Below are positions 1 through 13,151 of a stretch of 64,000 nucleotides of DNA, in pieces (the first letter of the stretch is position 1; every line of letters starts with the position of its first letter). This stretch comes from Taenia hydatigena (taxonomy: Eukaryota; Platyhelminthes; Cestoda; Cyclophyllidea; Taeniidae). Below the pieces are notes generated by a model, which saw nothing but the letters and a program-made list of their open reading frames with translations, had not been told where the DNA came from and ran no database searches. The position numbers and the translations under genes were made by a program. The stretch is from NCBI GenBank assembly GCA_036345935.2, contig JADWOT020000001.1, positions 6,909,873 to 6,973,872 on the forward strand, in the 5' to 3' direction.

Positions 1-1983
1 GCACGAGACCTAATTGCATAGAGGCCTATTTGCTTTTTCGACAACCTGATGCCCGCGAAACCGCAAAGCTAGTTTCTGTGACTATCTAAGCTGCATGTAC
101 TGAGAAAGCAAGCGGCTGTGACTCAGCGAATTCGTTTGAAACAGGCGTTAACAATTGTATTGACTTGTCGTATTGATGGCTACATGGGCAATTCAGACAC
201 TGTGGGATCGTGTATATTGAGCCGAAGGACAGACCTCCTCTAAGCCGATCAAGGAGTGATGATGGCATATGGTTAGGGATGCGCCTAAGAAAGAAGCCTA
301 TCCGTTCGCAAACCTGCGTTTGTGAACAGCTTCTTAAAGACGTTTCTGCATTTTATCGTTTATAAAGGCAATTCCGGGTCGCATTTCGCCGTCTGAAGAT
401 TCAAAATCTAAATCCATTTTTCTTAATATTAGTGTTTAAACAGAGACAACTCTTTCTTATTTTTTTTTTGTTGTGCTCTTATCTACATGGCTGAGGCTCG
501 TCAGCTTGCGTTGCTTAATGTAAAGCAGTCAATAACCCAGATTTAGCACCATAAGTAGCATAGGACAAGGTTTGTTTATGGAAACTTACTCTCTTGTACT
601 TTGTTCTGCCATGCTTGTAAGTAGCCACAAAGAGAGTTTTGACTACTATACAGAACTTATTAGTTTCCTTATCTCTGCGCTTAATCATTCGCCTATCAAT
701 TATCCGCATGTTGCGCTTTGATCGGCATCATACTCATTGGCCTCACACTCTCATCCTGCGTCAGTAGCACATTACCTACATCAGTATTATGATTTCTTAC
801 GACTACGGTTAATACTCGATGCCAATTAATTACACAGACGCATGTTGTCGGTCCCATTGTGCGCTATGCAGGATTGGACTTTTATATCATAACACTTGAC
901 GTGTTTCGACGAGTAATAACCTCGCCGGTTTGCATGAATGTCCTGACAATAAGGGCAGAGATTTACTAGCTCGTACTCTTACAATTTTTGTTGTCGATAA
1001 AATACTGCAACGAATTTACTCCGCGGTATCGTAGGTGGTAGGCTTTCTCCGAGGCGCATTTGTAGTTGCTAATATAAAAATGCACAAGATGAGTAGTGTT
1101 AAGAGGAAACATTACCTTTGAATTTCGCTTGATCTAAAAAAGCCCGCCAGTGCAAGGGATGGGTTTGCGTCTGCTCAGAATGCATGGTGCCTCAAGCTAA
1201 TGGTTTTCAACTCTCAGTTCGCTGCGAAAGTAATATATTAACATAGTCTCTTGGGAACTGAACTTATTCTAATGTGTCTATTTGCGCTGTTAATTTGCCA
1301 CATCGTTGGCATGAGAGTGGGCGTTTGGACATCGCTGATAAAAAAACAACCAATAAAACCAACAGAAAAGCCAATTTGTGTTGCACTTTTTTAGATGATC
1401 GATAGCATGCATAAATGAATTCTTAAAAGACTCTTTGCATTTTGAGGCTGTTTCTGCCAAAGTTTTGAGATTGATACTTTTTCTAATTTGTTTTATGCTC
1501 TGCAGGCAAGTCACTGGTGGATATAAAGTTCTCAACAGGCGAACGACTTAAATTTTTCATGTTAAAGAAATCCATTGCATGGCTTTGCTACAGGTTATTA
1601 CTGTAGATGAGGCTGAAGTGCAGCTTCCCCCCCAGTTAAATGTGGTGCAGATACCGCAGTTCGCAAGATCAGGCAAATGTCCTTGACCAAAGCAACCTGT
1701 GGAAGTTAAGTATTCTAGCTCATTGCCTCGTTGCTGCCTAAATGAAGAAGGCGAATCAAGGATTAGAGGATTCGACAATCCCACTTTAAATAAACATGAA
1801 GTAGTGAGTTAGATTACTCCTTCATTTCATGCATTTTAAGCTACATTCTAAGCATTAGTGAAGATGGTGGACTTAGGCTTAATGAAAACTCCTTGTGTAG
1901 CCCAATCCTCTGGATGAAAGGCATTGCACTCCCTACTTAAGGAGCACATGGCCCAGCATGTGCGGACTTTTACGTAGATGGAT
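1..1983. other. No gene recognised
   Basis: AT-leaning sequence with stop codons in all frames. The longest open frames are under 85 codons and none carries a recognisable motif. One minus-strand frame (1557-1784) has an ordinary protein-like composition and could belong with the candidate exons just to its right, but it has no clear splice sites. Confidence 0.5.
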
Positions 1984-2671
1984 TCATCCAAACTGAGCAA
2001 TGTGAAGCACGCTAATACTGATCACAAAAATAACGTTCTGACCATCATTAAACTCTACTCGAAAAAGTGTCCTACCTTGGTCTGGTGATTGGAAAGTAGT
2101 ATAGAGAGTCTCTGACATTTGATGTGGAGATATAGCCCCGACATTGCCCGTATAGCTTGTAGGGCAGTACAAATCATGTCTTCTGCAGTGGGACTGGGTA
2201 GTCCTTTTACACTTGGTGCCAGAGTGTTGAGCGTTAGTAGCTGGACTAGGCCTGGACAGGGTGACGATTTCGATGGGGTTGCGAGAGGGTAGCTTCCATT
2301 GTCTTCGACATCTCACTGCCTCGTCATTTATCCTGAGCGCATTTGCTGTTGCTCGCTATTGCTTGCTCATACATGTCGGTATTAAGCAGCCATAGCAAAG
2401 CTTTGCAAGCCATAACAGGACAAGTGATTTTAGCATTCATCAACCTCATGTTTGCCATTGCACAATCCAGAGCAGAAAGCTGTTTAGATGAGGTTATGTT
2501 TTGGCGGATATTGAAACCACAAGCATGCAGAAGTCTTTGTAGAGTAGGGGGTTTTTTCTCCTCAGGAGGAAGTGATATCTCCTCAGTAACAACATTCATG
2601 TCAGTCGGCAGCATCTCGCCTAAAAGTTGATTTATACGGACATTATTGCAACTCGCATTACGTTTGGGCAC
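1984..2671 (-). CDS. Unrecognised candidate exons (two adjacent frames)
   Basis: Two minus-strand open frames lie 7 bases apart, at 2324-2671 (115 codons) and 1984-2316 (110 codons). The upstream one opens directly after an acceptor-like TTAG at 2671-2674 and has no ATG at its start, so it would be an internal exon. Its sequence looks protein-like: a charged, proline-rich stretch (LPPEEKKPP) followed by helix-forming sequence. The frame changes between the two segments without an obvious intron, so this is either a broken gene or two unrelated frames. I recognise no family. The second frame is rich in Arg, Ser, Thr and Pro and is the weaker of the two. Confidence 0.28.
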
Positions 2672-2689
2672 TAATCTGTCATTCTTTTA

Positions 2690-5600
2690 ATAGAAGATTT
2701 TCGCAAATGCCATTCGCTCTTGACATTTTCTGTTAAAACGTAGAGTCCATCTTTGCATTTGACCAAATATGGTGCTTTGCATGGGCGATAATCGGATGGG
2801 CGCGAAGCTGCATATTACGGAAGGGGTGCTTGTTGGTAGGATGACTGCAATGACTTAGAACACATATCTGCTTTGCTGGCCTACACAACTGTACCAGTTT
2901 TCCTTTTCTGTAATTGTCTGTCCGCCCACTTGATAACATCTCTGGTGCCTAATATACGACAGTCCTTGGGTAGAAAAAGTAGGTTTCATCTGGTTCCTCG
3001 AATTATGAGCATATAAAACCATGATATACCAAATGATGACTAAAGCACAGTGCTACACACAAACAGGCGCCCTCCTAAGCATAGACTCTAACTTTGAAAT
3101 TGTTCATGCCTAGCAAATGCCTTTGGTGTTCCACGCTGTTAGAAGGAGCAAAGAAAAGGCCGCAGTAGGTCATTTCCTTGAACAGAAAACCAATGCAGGA
3201 GGAGGTCACAAGAACTGCAAAGGGACAGCATAATGATAAATATTCACCATCAGCTTGAAGTGGATGGCCTTGGATTCACTTGCACTGGCACGGTGTTTTT
3301 GAAGAGAGCTCCTTGTTCGCTAAGGTGTATTATTCTGTTAGCTCAGCTCTACTCCTCTACGCTAACTTCCCACATCGAAAAGAGCGCGAAAGGTAGGTCA
3401 TCCAGCACTTTACAGTCTTAGGAGCTCATATGCTCTCAGAGGTGACATTGGTCAGCCGATTGCCAGAACTCGTCTGCTCTTTACAAAGCAAGTTTCCACC
3501 CAAATTGTCTGTTCTATCCGAAAGTATGGAGGCCAAGGATGTGTGAATATGACCAAGCATATTGCACCAGTGCCATTGTCACCGGATAATCATTCTTTCA
3601 GGAGCCCTGCTTCTGTATCTGCTGGTTAAAGATCCTTTGAACTCTAGGTCCCTTCCCTTAAAGCTTATTTTAGCCACCAGAGTAGATAGGATAGGACATC
3701 AAGTTATTAGAATGACGTGCTGCACGACTCAAATAAGCCATTGATCATGAAGAAGAGGCATCAGCTAGGGAATTTTTCGATCCGCATAATAAAGTGTGCT
3801 GAATGAACAAAAAAACCGCAAATATCTTAAACTATTAGAAAAACGAGCATTCTGTGACCTACCTCGGACCGGGCAAGCCGGGTCAACAACTGTCCAGTTT
3901 GGACGCGGAGTTCACCCACGCATTATCGTTATGATCAACCACCTCAAGATTAGCAACTCTCTGAGCTAGCCGCAAAATTTGCATCGAAATAAGCATTAGG
4001 AGTTGCCTGCGATCCGTGTAATGCAGCGATCGCAATAGCTGGCTATACCTTTGCATCATTCCTACTGTGAACAAACGTGCAGCATTAGAATAGATTCGGT
4101 TATTTCGCTAAATGTTCGGTAAGTAGGTTAGTGTCCGTGTGGGTAAAAACACGATGGAATTTGACCGGCATGCGGCTGGTGTGCTGCTGGTCTGAGGTGG
4201 TTTTAAACATGAAATCTACCACTTATGCATCAAAAGCCTCCCGATATTTAAAAGTAGATTTTCTTGCTTTACTTCCTGAGACGCATTACATGAAAAACGA
4301 ACTTATCTGGGCGGCTATTATGTCCCTTCGATAAATGAGGCCTGTCTTTACTTCAAAAAATCATTTCTTCCTACTTCAGCTAGTGTAAAGCCTAACTTTT
4401 TAACCCGCGAAGCTTAAACCCGCCTCACATCATGATGCGTCCAAACTGTATCAGACCAAATGAATCCTTCAGCGTAATCATTCAGTAGAGGTTCTGAAAC
4501 ACATACTATCCTTTTACTATGAACGGTCCTTTCCATTGACTGAGAATGGGTTCAGCTAAGGTCTGAGAAGACTTTCGGCTTAAAGAGATTCGGTCAACAT
4601 GCAACCATTGCATTTAAGTTCTGACACTAAACGCACGGTTTTACGAGGCTAGAATTGAAATACGATTTGCCTCCTAGCTTTTCTTGGTAGCCATTAGAGC
4701 TGGAAAGGCGGCAGCACTTCGAACAAAGCACAAGCTTGCAAGGTTTGAGAATTGTACATTAATTGAACCCTTTGAATAAGTCATTCAATGCGGTAATTTT
4801 TTGCAGAAGCACAGGTCTGATGCGTCAAACCTGAGGCCCAAAATCACAGAACGGTAGCTCAAAATGCTGCATTACGTCTCGATGCCAATCAATTCGATTA
4901 AACTGGAATGAATGGCTGGCATGTGAAATAACCGATGGGAAGTTACTTTCAAGTAGCATTTGCTTCTTTCGCTGCTTTACACCAAGTGATGTAGTGTGGT
5001 TCCTACGCATAATTTGTATCCGCACGAATGGAACTGTTCACCTAGTCAAGGCCACTGCTTTTTTGCAGCGAATTGTAAAATGAGGTGTTTTCGAAATTGA
5101 GATAGGATCCATGCCTATTAGATAATAATTAACTGCTGAGAGTTCCATCCTCAGAGATGGGAAAGCATGATTAGGAGAAGCAGCCTTACCGTATTTGCTG
5201 GAAATCAAGTGGGATCTGATCTGATTTAGAATAAGTTAAAGTGAATTTGCAGCAGCTTCCAAGTTTGGGGGCTAATGGCGCATCAGCAACACAGTGGAAA
5301 AGATAAATCAGACTGTTATTACGTGACCTGACTCGTCTAAAACGCGAAGAAAGTTTAGCTGCATAAAAGGGTTCCTAACCTACCACTTTACGAAAAATGA
5401 GGCGAAATGTAATCACTTAAATGTGCATAAAGCCAACCACCTTTCCCAATTAAAGTGAATTCAATGAGTGGACTTCGCAATGATCTGGCTTCAGGAGAGA
5501 TGTCAACTCCGATTTCGGCCACTAAAGTGGATGTTCTCAAAACATCAACCAGGATTAGCAACCTTGCATTTGTGCTAGCTACGTATTCATGCCTCTTCAA

Positions 5601-7925
5601 AGTGCGTGCATTAATTGATTGAGTTTGATCTGCCCATTCTCACTTTCTTCCAACTCGATTAATTAATTTTCTGTAAGTGGTACATGAGGGCAGTCGGGAA
5701 CCTCGTGTGCAGCTCTCTCAGTAATTTATTGTTTAAGCTGCTCACTTACGAGTGTGCAGCAATTAGCCTCAACGTCAAGACTGTCTGTCGTCGATTTCGG
5801 CATAAAATTCTAGGTGAAGATAGTTGAGGTATGGCAGAAAGAAGAGACAACGGCAAAGTACTTCAAGGCAAATGTCCGTGAAGAGTTAAACTGGAAACAT
5901 ATTTTGATCCTCTCTAGTGACTGCTTTACTCAAATGATCTTTTGTCAAAAGTACCGAGATCACGTTCACAGTAGGCGCAGAGATCCTTCATCTTCAGTCT
6001 TCATGACGTGAAATAAAACAGGAACATGTCGAGTCTCTGGGAGGCTGCTGTCAAAGGTTACGCACAATAAGCCTTGCAATGCTATTTGTCTATTCAGCAG
6101 TTCCATGTGGTGACGTGGGAACAAGGCATGAACATTTATACGTAGTGTGATTTCGCCAACTGAAGTAGAGCATAGAGTCATCCACCTAGTGAAACATCAA
6201 TGCGGCTAACTTCCCAAGGTGAGTAACAGATATTTATCCTTTATGATTTAAAGACAAGTAGGGTGTGTGAGACCAAATGAATCTATGAGAGCCAAAAAAC
6301 TCAAATAAGAAGTCTGTGCTCCTACCTTCCACTCGCTCAGTGTTACGAGACGGTCCCATTTTATTTACAGATGCACAAACATGAGCTTTTGGTAAGTTAC
6401 ATAAGTATTTGGAATCAACTTGATTTTGACAAGAGCCTCGCTACTGTTTACGCCCACAATTCAAATTATACAAGGAAATGAAAAGTGTGTAGATAGAATG
6501 TAGCAGTTTCTCTGGAAAGATGCTGTGGCTGTGTAAGGAACGCTGGAAAGGCCTGCGGGTGTACACCAGAAAAGGGACTTTAGGTCTACGTCGAAGAGCA
6601 ATCAAAGGGAAAGATAGTAAGGTAGCATTGGCAGATCATCTAAAAGCAAAACTCCTGGTTTGTCATTTGTCATTTTTATCCCGACAAAGAATACTATTCA
6701 AAAATTACGGTTTTTGGCTGGTTTTCTATTCGCACCCTCGGCCTTGGCCTAGTAAAGGAATAAGATACCTTTCTGGGGAATTTAAGGCATCGCGTCAATA
6801 AACTGCATACATCTATTGACTAAAGCCCAATTAGGCCCTTCAGTGTCCAAAACCAATTTTGGGGTCGGGTTTTACGCCTCTTGGATCACTATACGCAACC
6901 CATGCCTTTGTTCATGCTAATGCTCCGATTGCAGTTCCATGTTCCATCATTCCTTGTATTTTTTGTAAGCTGAGGGGAGGATTATCAGTTAATTGGTTTA
7001 TGACGATAAAAACAATTTTCTCGTTGCCTTGTAGCTGTTGGGATCTTTGAGTACTAATGGTTTACAAATATCTTCTTACACTTCTTTTTTACGTGGAACA
7101 TGGTGAGAAGTGGGTGGGACATTAAAAAGTATGCCATTCGAGCTTTCTCCTTGAGTGTGTTTTTGCAAGCATTGGGTGCATGTTTAGGTATCGCCTACTA
7201 TGGCGATAAGGAGTGTCACGACCTTACTGCCATACCTTTGTTTCCTCCGCATTAAATTCACATCTATTATTTGTTGCAGTTATTTTATGCCAGCAGGATA
7301 TAGAATTGACAGCTTGCATCCTACTTGACTCCTGAACTCATTTAGACTGCCTTACCGGGCATCACTATAACTGCTTTGGAATGACTGTCAGATATCACTT
7401 ACCAGATGCTGGATCACTATTGGTTCCCAACCAAAATAAAAGAAATAGAATTTCTTTAGCGCCGTCCATCATAATAGGAGAAAATTCATTTCACTTAGCT
7501 GCAGGAGCTGTAGGATCCAGCCAATCAAACGCTGTCATTTGAAGGTATCAGGTGAATCGTATGTATCGTCATTAGATTGCGTTTGCGCGATCTTTAGTGA
7601 CTTCGTTGGACAAAATGAATGCAAGTAGGGGGTAACATGCGACATCATTTTCGACGTGGTGATTATTCACCGACAGCAGTTCCGCATTTGTTAGTCAGTT
7701 TAGACAATTGTGAACCTTTTCTTCACTCTTCTTCCTCCGCCTTATCCTACCTCACACAACGTCCCTTTGCGCTGCTCAATGGATATATGTAGTTTATTGA
7801 CGCAATGCTTTTGCGCTTGCACTCATTTGCCTTCTGATGAGGCCTCCGGAAGCAGCATGAACAGGGCGTTCCCTTTTACCACCGATGTCACTGCCTCCTC
7901 CCTTAATGTTACCTTATTCAATAAA
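2690..7925. other. No gene recognised
   Basis: About 5 kb of AT-leaning sequence with only short open frames. The only frame that looks at all protein-like is on the minus strand at 5388-5600; it contains VDVLRTSTLVAEIGVDISPE and could be an exon, but its flanking splice sites are not convincing. No RNA gene, repeat array or transposon was seen. Confidence 0.45.
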
Positions 7926-7933
7926 GAATTATA

Positions 7934-8408
7934 TGTGCAAAATAATCAGCAATCAGGTACAGTGCGAAGGGATGTAATACGATGGGATAGAACCTAACTG
8001 TCCGAACAAGCACAAATATGTGGAGGGACATCCCTTCACACTGTACTTGATTGCGGATTATTTCGTGCATGTGCTACTGAATTGAGTGAGGCAATATTAA
8101 AGAAGGAGGCAGGGACGTTGGTGATGGAGGTGGATGCTGTGTTCATGGTGCTGTCGACAACGGCATCGGAAAATAAACGAGCATAAGCGCGTGGAAGTGT
8201 GTTTCGCTAAACGCAGATTTGCAGTTTGCATTCGCAAATACATCATCAAATGCACAGAGCGTTGGAAGGTGAGTTGCAAAACCGGTACACATCAATGTAC
8301 GCAAATGGAAAACATTGTGGATACATGTCAATTAAAAATTAAATGCACCTCTTCCGACTTTATTTTCTTCTGCATTATTCTCTAATTTTATCATCCATAG
8401 GCTCAGTA
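7934..8408 (+). repeat. Dispersed repeat, copy 1, with inverted-repeat end
   Basis: The stretch from about 8028 to 8408 matches 37065-37420 over most of its length with substitutions and small gaps. Shared blocks include GTGGATGCTGTGTTCAT-like, TTTGCATTCGCAAAT-like and GGTACACATCAA-like runs. Its left end holds a near-perfect 42-bp inverted repeat (7934-7975 and 8028-8069) around a 52-bp spacer. The short open frames here are not conserved as protein between the two copies, so I treat this as a non-coding mobile or duplicated element. Its class is unknown; a foldback or MITE-like element is possible. Confidence 0.6.
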
Positions 8409-8409
8409 C

Positions 8410-11400
8410 CTCTCGCAAAGTCCAAAAAGTAACACGATCAACAGCCCCATTCTCCCTTGCCACTATCGCCACCGCAGGCGAGTAACGATGACAGTCTGGT
8501 GATGAGGTTGAGAAGCCTACCCCCCCCACAACCAAGGGTTGCGTGCAGTGGAGCCGGCAGCGGCTGACTGACAAGGCGAACGTGCAAAGTCTGCACCCAG
8601 TGCTGTTCATTCGCGTCTCCATGCTAATCACAAAATGCTCTGTGAGCAGCAAATCACTTGCTGTGTTTTGGACCCACAACGCCTTTGGCACCATGTAGAT
8701 CCAAGTAAGTAGCAGGCTGTAGTCCTCCCCGTTACCAGCAAATTAGCCTTCACCCACTACATCAAACCCTCCACCCCTCCTCCTCCTCCTCCGAGCACCA
8801 GATGATTTCGCTCGAAACAACAACCAAATAACAGTTGTTAGCGCCACTCACTTCACATCAGTACACAACACCTCTCACTAACGCCACTCCTGCCAAGGTG
8901 TGCGTGCTGCCACTACCACCACCACCACCACCACCGACACACAGATGGGCGAAGCTGTAATGCAATGAGACACTGAGTGAGTGAGTGTTGAGACGCCGGC
9001 TGCGGTTGTGGCTACAGTATTCGCCCTTCCTGCCTGCATGCTTTGCACGTGCAATGTGACAGTCACCAGGCAGCCGACTTTCTAATGGTGAAGTAACCGA
9101 TTAAATCCATTGATAGCGTCACATGCTCAAACTGAGCGTCACGAAGATGAATGCTAGTCTCACATGCCTTATCGCTCTCTTCATTTCGTTTCCTTTCGCG
9201 GCTTTTAGTTGCATTCCTTCCTAGTCGCCTGGACTGTGGCAGACATAAGGGGCTTGTGTTGTTGATAAGAGGTAGGTGCTCGCCTTTCCACACACACTTC
9301 TACTAACGCCAATCACTTGCAGGTTGCCGAAGAGGCAGAGCAATCTTTCACAAGGCACTTCATAGAGATGATCATGTAGAGGAAGAGGTGAAGGAGGAGG
9401 AGGACTCGGCAGAAGCGATTGGTGTGAAGTTCATCATATTTTAGCATATACTCCCTTTCTTCACCTTGCCTAAAAGTCGTTCAATGCCAAGCCTTGCAGT
9501 CCAAAGAAATGCAAGAAACTACCACTGCAGACACGGGCTATGGGATAGCTGAACCTCCAGATGAGTCCGAATGAGAGGAAGAAGAAGGTGAGAATGGCGC
9601 AACGGGAGGCGACGCTATAAAGGGGAAAGGAAAGAATGCAAAGAATCACTTAAATAATGAAGGGGGAAAAGGAGGAGGAGGAGGAAGAAGAAGAAGAAGA
9701 TGATGATGATGAGAGGATGCACGAGGTAAATGCCGAATTCTAAGTTGACGGTGAGGCAAAGAAGACTCTAAGACTTGTTTTCTTTGCCATCACGACCCAT
9801 CAGCGTGGTACTATGACGTTGTCAAGGTCGTCGCCGTCCTCGGCTTTTGAAGCAGAACTCCTCCACTATGAAGCAACACAAAACAACATCAAGTCATTCT
9901 TAAGTGGCCTGAACAAATCAGTTTGTTCCAAGTCTCCAGTTTATCCCACAATGCGCCGCAATGTACTTACTTTGGGAATAATTTGTCCAAAACTCAACCA
10001 CACACATGCTGAAACTAGATTCCGCAAGTGAAATATTCTGTTTGCCTTGACACTACAAATTTTAGACTCCAAAAGACAATTGGTACTCTTATAGCTAGTA
10101 TCTTCGTTTCACTTTCGTCCTGACAATTTTGATCTCAATACAGAAGCGTTTCAGGTTATTTCTGTTTCGATATTTCTACCATATAATCGTACCACAGTGT
10201 GCATCAATCGACTTTACTTTGCTTAAAGACCAATGTTGCCAACTTGAGGGAGTTTCAATACCACTCCAACGAGGCAGTTGAAATGCCAGCATATCATTCA
10301 ACTCCACACAATCGCTCAATGGTGGCATTGGCTACCACTTCTATTTGACAACACAGCAACATTTAGAGTCGCCCTGTGGAGGAGATTAATAAAGCAGTGT
10401 GCAGCCTTTCCTTCTCCTTCCTACTCACATCCACCTATTCAACCACCCACAAGTTACACATTCTGCACCTTCTAAATCCATTCTCAATGCTAGGCGGCAG
10501 CATGCCACATTTTAACGGTTCATGAAACCTTCAATAGTAAAGAACTCACTTCAAAACGCACCCATCACCCATGCTGTCAACAATTAACTGCGACCAAACA
10601 AAATAAAAGCAGCTCCACACCTCCTGAAGCAAAACACGCCACACCTGTCACGTAGTCATGCAAAAGGACTGCGGCTAGGAGAGCTTTAATCTTCAATAGG
10701 ACATCTCTATTACTAATTCATACATACGTACTGCAGTTTCCTCAGCTCTTTCCTCCCCGAAGGCGAAAGAAGACATCGTACTCAGGCAGAAAACACAAAT
10801 GTGTAATTAACACACCACTTTGAAAAGGTACAACTACGATGCAATCAATTAGTCCATCACCAAAATCCTTCATTCAAAAAAACCACTGGCGCATTACACA
10901 GTCCACTTCGTCTTTTCCAACGCCCTGTTCCGTACTCTCCTCGGTAAGGCTACTGTCGTCAGTCTCCCCATCCCTCGTGGTGTGAGCCAATTCCCCATTG
11001 GATAGGGAAATGTGCCAGCCATCAAGCGTGTCCACGACCAGTGGAGGAAATATTGACCTAGAAACGAATTGTCAAACTCCCCCCAACGGTGCGGCATCAC
11101 GACAAGTACAGTGACAGAATAATTCAGCTTTAGCATGGTTATCAGTCTACGATCTACTGTCACATCGGAATCATGCGAGGACAAGCCCAACTACTTGTCT
11201 CAGGCAGTGGAAATACACTCATTACCGCCAACTCGCGGATGATCGTTAAATAACACAATCACATGCACGCACAAGAATCCCAAAAACGCACAATTTTGTA
11301 TAATATAAGCTGCATAGATTGGAAACTGCGGAACTAAGTGGGGCATGAAGTCGTTAAACACTTTGCCTTTCTCTTACATATTAATCGCACTCGGGCAATG

Positions 11401-12595
11401 GATCATCCCACTCACTGCAACAGCCACATGTGGGCGTCACCAAAAATGCCTCTTTGGATGCGCCTTAATAACTTGCGTTCTACGCCTTAGAAATCAGGCA
11501 AGCGACTATCGAATATAACAATGGATCGTACAGGGAACCGTACTTGCATATCAAAGCATCATAACTACACTTCAAATTCTTCCACATCTACTTCATACCA
11601 CCATCGCCTCATGCCATAGCGGCGAAGGTGACAACACCTGGACATCTTGGATTTAAAGAATGAACATGAGAAATTTACAATTGTAAGAGGACAATAACAT
11701 CTGATTCCACTTATCCAGCATGCTTACCAAGTTACAGGTTCGCTCTTGTTCCGCTCTCACGTGGCACTCACATCACACTCAATCGTTCATAAGGCCTCCT
11801 CCAAGCACAAAGCCGCGCCTATTATGTCCCAGGTGAATGAATAGTCCATATTGAGCAAGAAAATTTTTGGCAGAGTTGATTGACCGAATGATTCCAAAAG
11901 CGCCGCTGTCGACGACGACGAAGACGACGAGTTTAAGGGTGCTCAGTGGCTTGCCATGGGTCGACATCTACATCCTCATTTCCTTTTGCCGTTGCCACCG
12001 ACGGCAAAGATGGGTGTAATTGACAGACTCATAAGTCTATGATGCCATTAAAAAGCGACCCACAACAACGTTGAAGACAGTAGCGGCAGCAGAGCGAGTG
12101 TTGGTCAGTAAGACTGCTCACCTTCATCAGCCACCGTTCCCATAATCTCGCCAAGTCAATGAGCACACCAAAAACGTCAACAGTAGCACAATAAACAAGC
12201 CATTGCGACGCATGGAAGGTCGAGTATTACACCACACGACACTATCAAAAACAGCCAATGCATCGTTGGTAGAGCACCTGCACTCGAGAGCCATAGAAGG
12301 ATGTGTAACAGCAGGGTAGTCAATGCACAAAGGAGTCATCCTACTCTCTCTGCTCCGTGAGCAAGAATATTTGCACCCACAGTTTACTTCAGTGCAAATT
12401 GGCACCCCACATAATGACCTCCCATCGCATCACAAACGCGGTCACATAAGAGCAGCGACGCCGCAACCGAGGCAACTCCGACACCAACACCGAACATTGT
12501 AATTCAAACAGAGCCAAATGGATTTTGTCCTCAACATAACTAGAAGCGCCGAACGACGTCCATACTTACACGTAATTGATAACAAAAGCAAGGAT
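8410..12595. other. No confident gene; simple-sequence tracts
   Basis: This stretch holds a (CAC)n tract at about 8916-8936, a compound GAG/GAA/GAT trinucleotide tract at about 9670-9714 and a GACGA-rich tract at about 11909-11931. Open frames are short and unrecognised. The plus-strand frame 9813-10031 and the minus-strand frame 10894-11190 (98 codons) have no family signature. Confidence 0.45.
9657..9725 (+). repeat. Acidic-coding trinucleotide tract
   Basis: Tandem GAG, GAA and GAT codons run in one frame from an ATG at 9657. They would encode about nine Glu and four Asp residues, and a donor-like GAG|GTAAAT follows at 9724. An acidic chromatin-type tail is possible, and the nearby 9360-9420 segment also reads EEEVKEEED in one frame. 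There is an in-frame stop just upstream of the ATG. It may be only a microsatellite. Confidence 0.35.
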
Positions 12596-12598
12596 TCG

Positions 12599-12771
12599 CG
12601 GAAGCGTCGGATAATGGCACTAGGACAGAGTGCATGCACATATATTCGGCGAACAGAAGGAATTGAACCACTGCCACGACTTGGAAGCCAGGCCACCTGG
12701 CAAAGGCAAAAATTGGTGACCAGTTGCTCATTACCGGTTTGAAGAGCAATGCATTCAAAACATACACTACA
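12599..12771 (-). mobile_element. Decayed LTR relic of the TRIM family
   Basis: Read on the minus strand, this stretch aligns along its whole length to the LTRs at 22616-22817 and 23350-23533. It starts with TGTAG-like sequence, has an ACCGGTAA block, a GGCCTGGCTTCCA block, an internal TTCGCCGAATATAT block matching the TATA-like part, and a GACGCTTCC end. Identity is clearly lower than between the other copies, with several gaps. No partner LTR was found nearby, so it is an old solo LTR or fragment. Confidence 0.55.
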
Positions 12772-13151
12772 TGGCCCCTCTCGCAGTCAAGTCGGCCGTT
12801 CCTTTTGTCAATCTCTCGCACCAGCCATCACAACGTGAATAGCGTTGATAGCATACACCCACGAGCCAGCCGAGAAACCATACCACCAGAAGCAGCTGGG
12901 GGAAAATGACAAAAATGGAAGTGGCGTCTTTTTGACGTCAGCGTTTTGATTGGTTAATGCTAACCAATGAGGAACCGCAACTTGCCCCTCATTTGCGTTC
13001 GTTATCCACAGAGAAGGCGATTAAAATCCTGACGTGTAGTCATGGTAATTCATGGCCTTTTCCAGCAAATTGTCGAAATAGAATGCTATCTGGTCCAACC
13101 TCCCCGTCACTGAGGCAACCCATGAGGAACAAAATACATTTATTAAGTTAT

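Noticed and set aside
8332..8694. 120-codon minus-strand frame as a gene
   Set aside because: It partly overlaps the dispersed repeat and is not kept in the second repeat copy; no motif.
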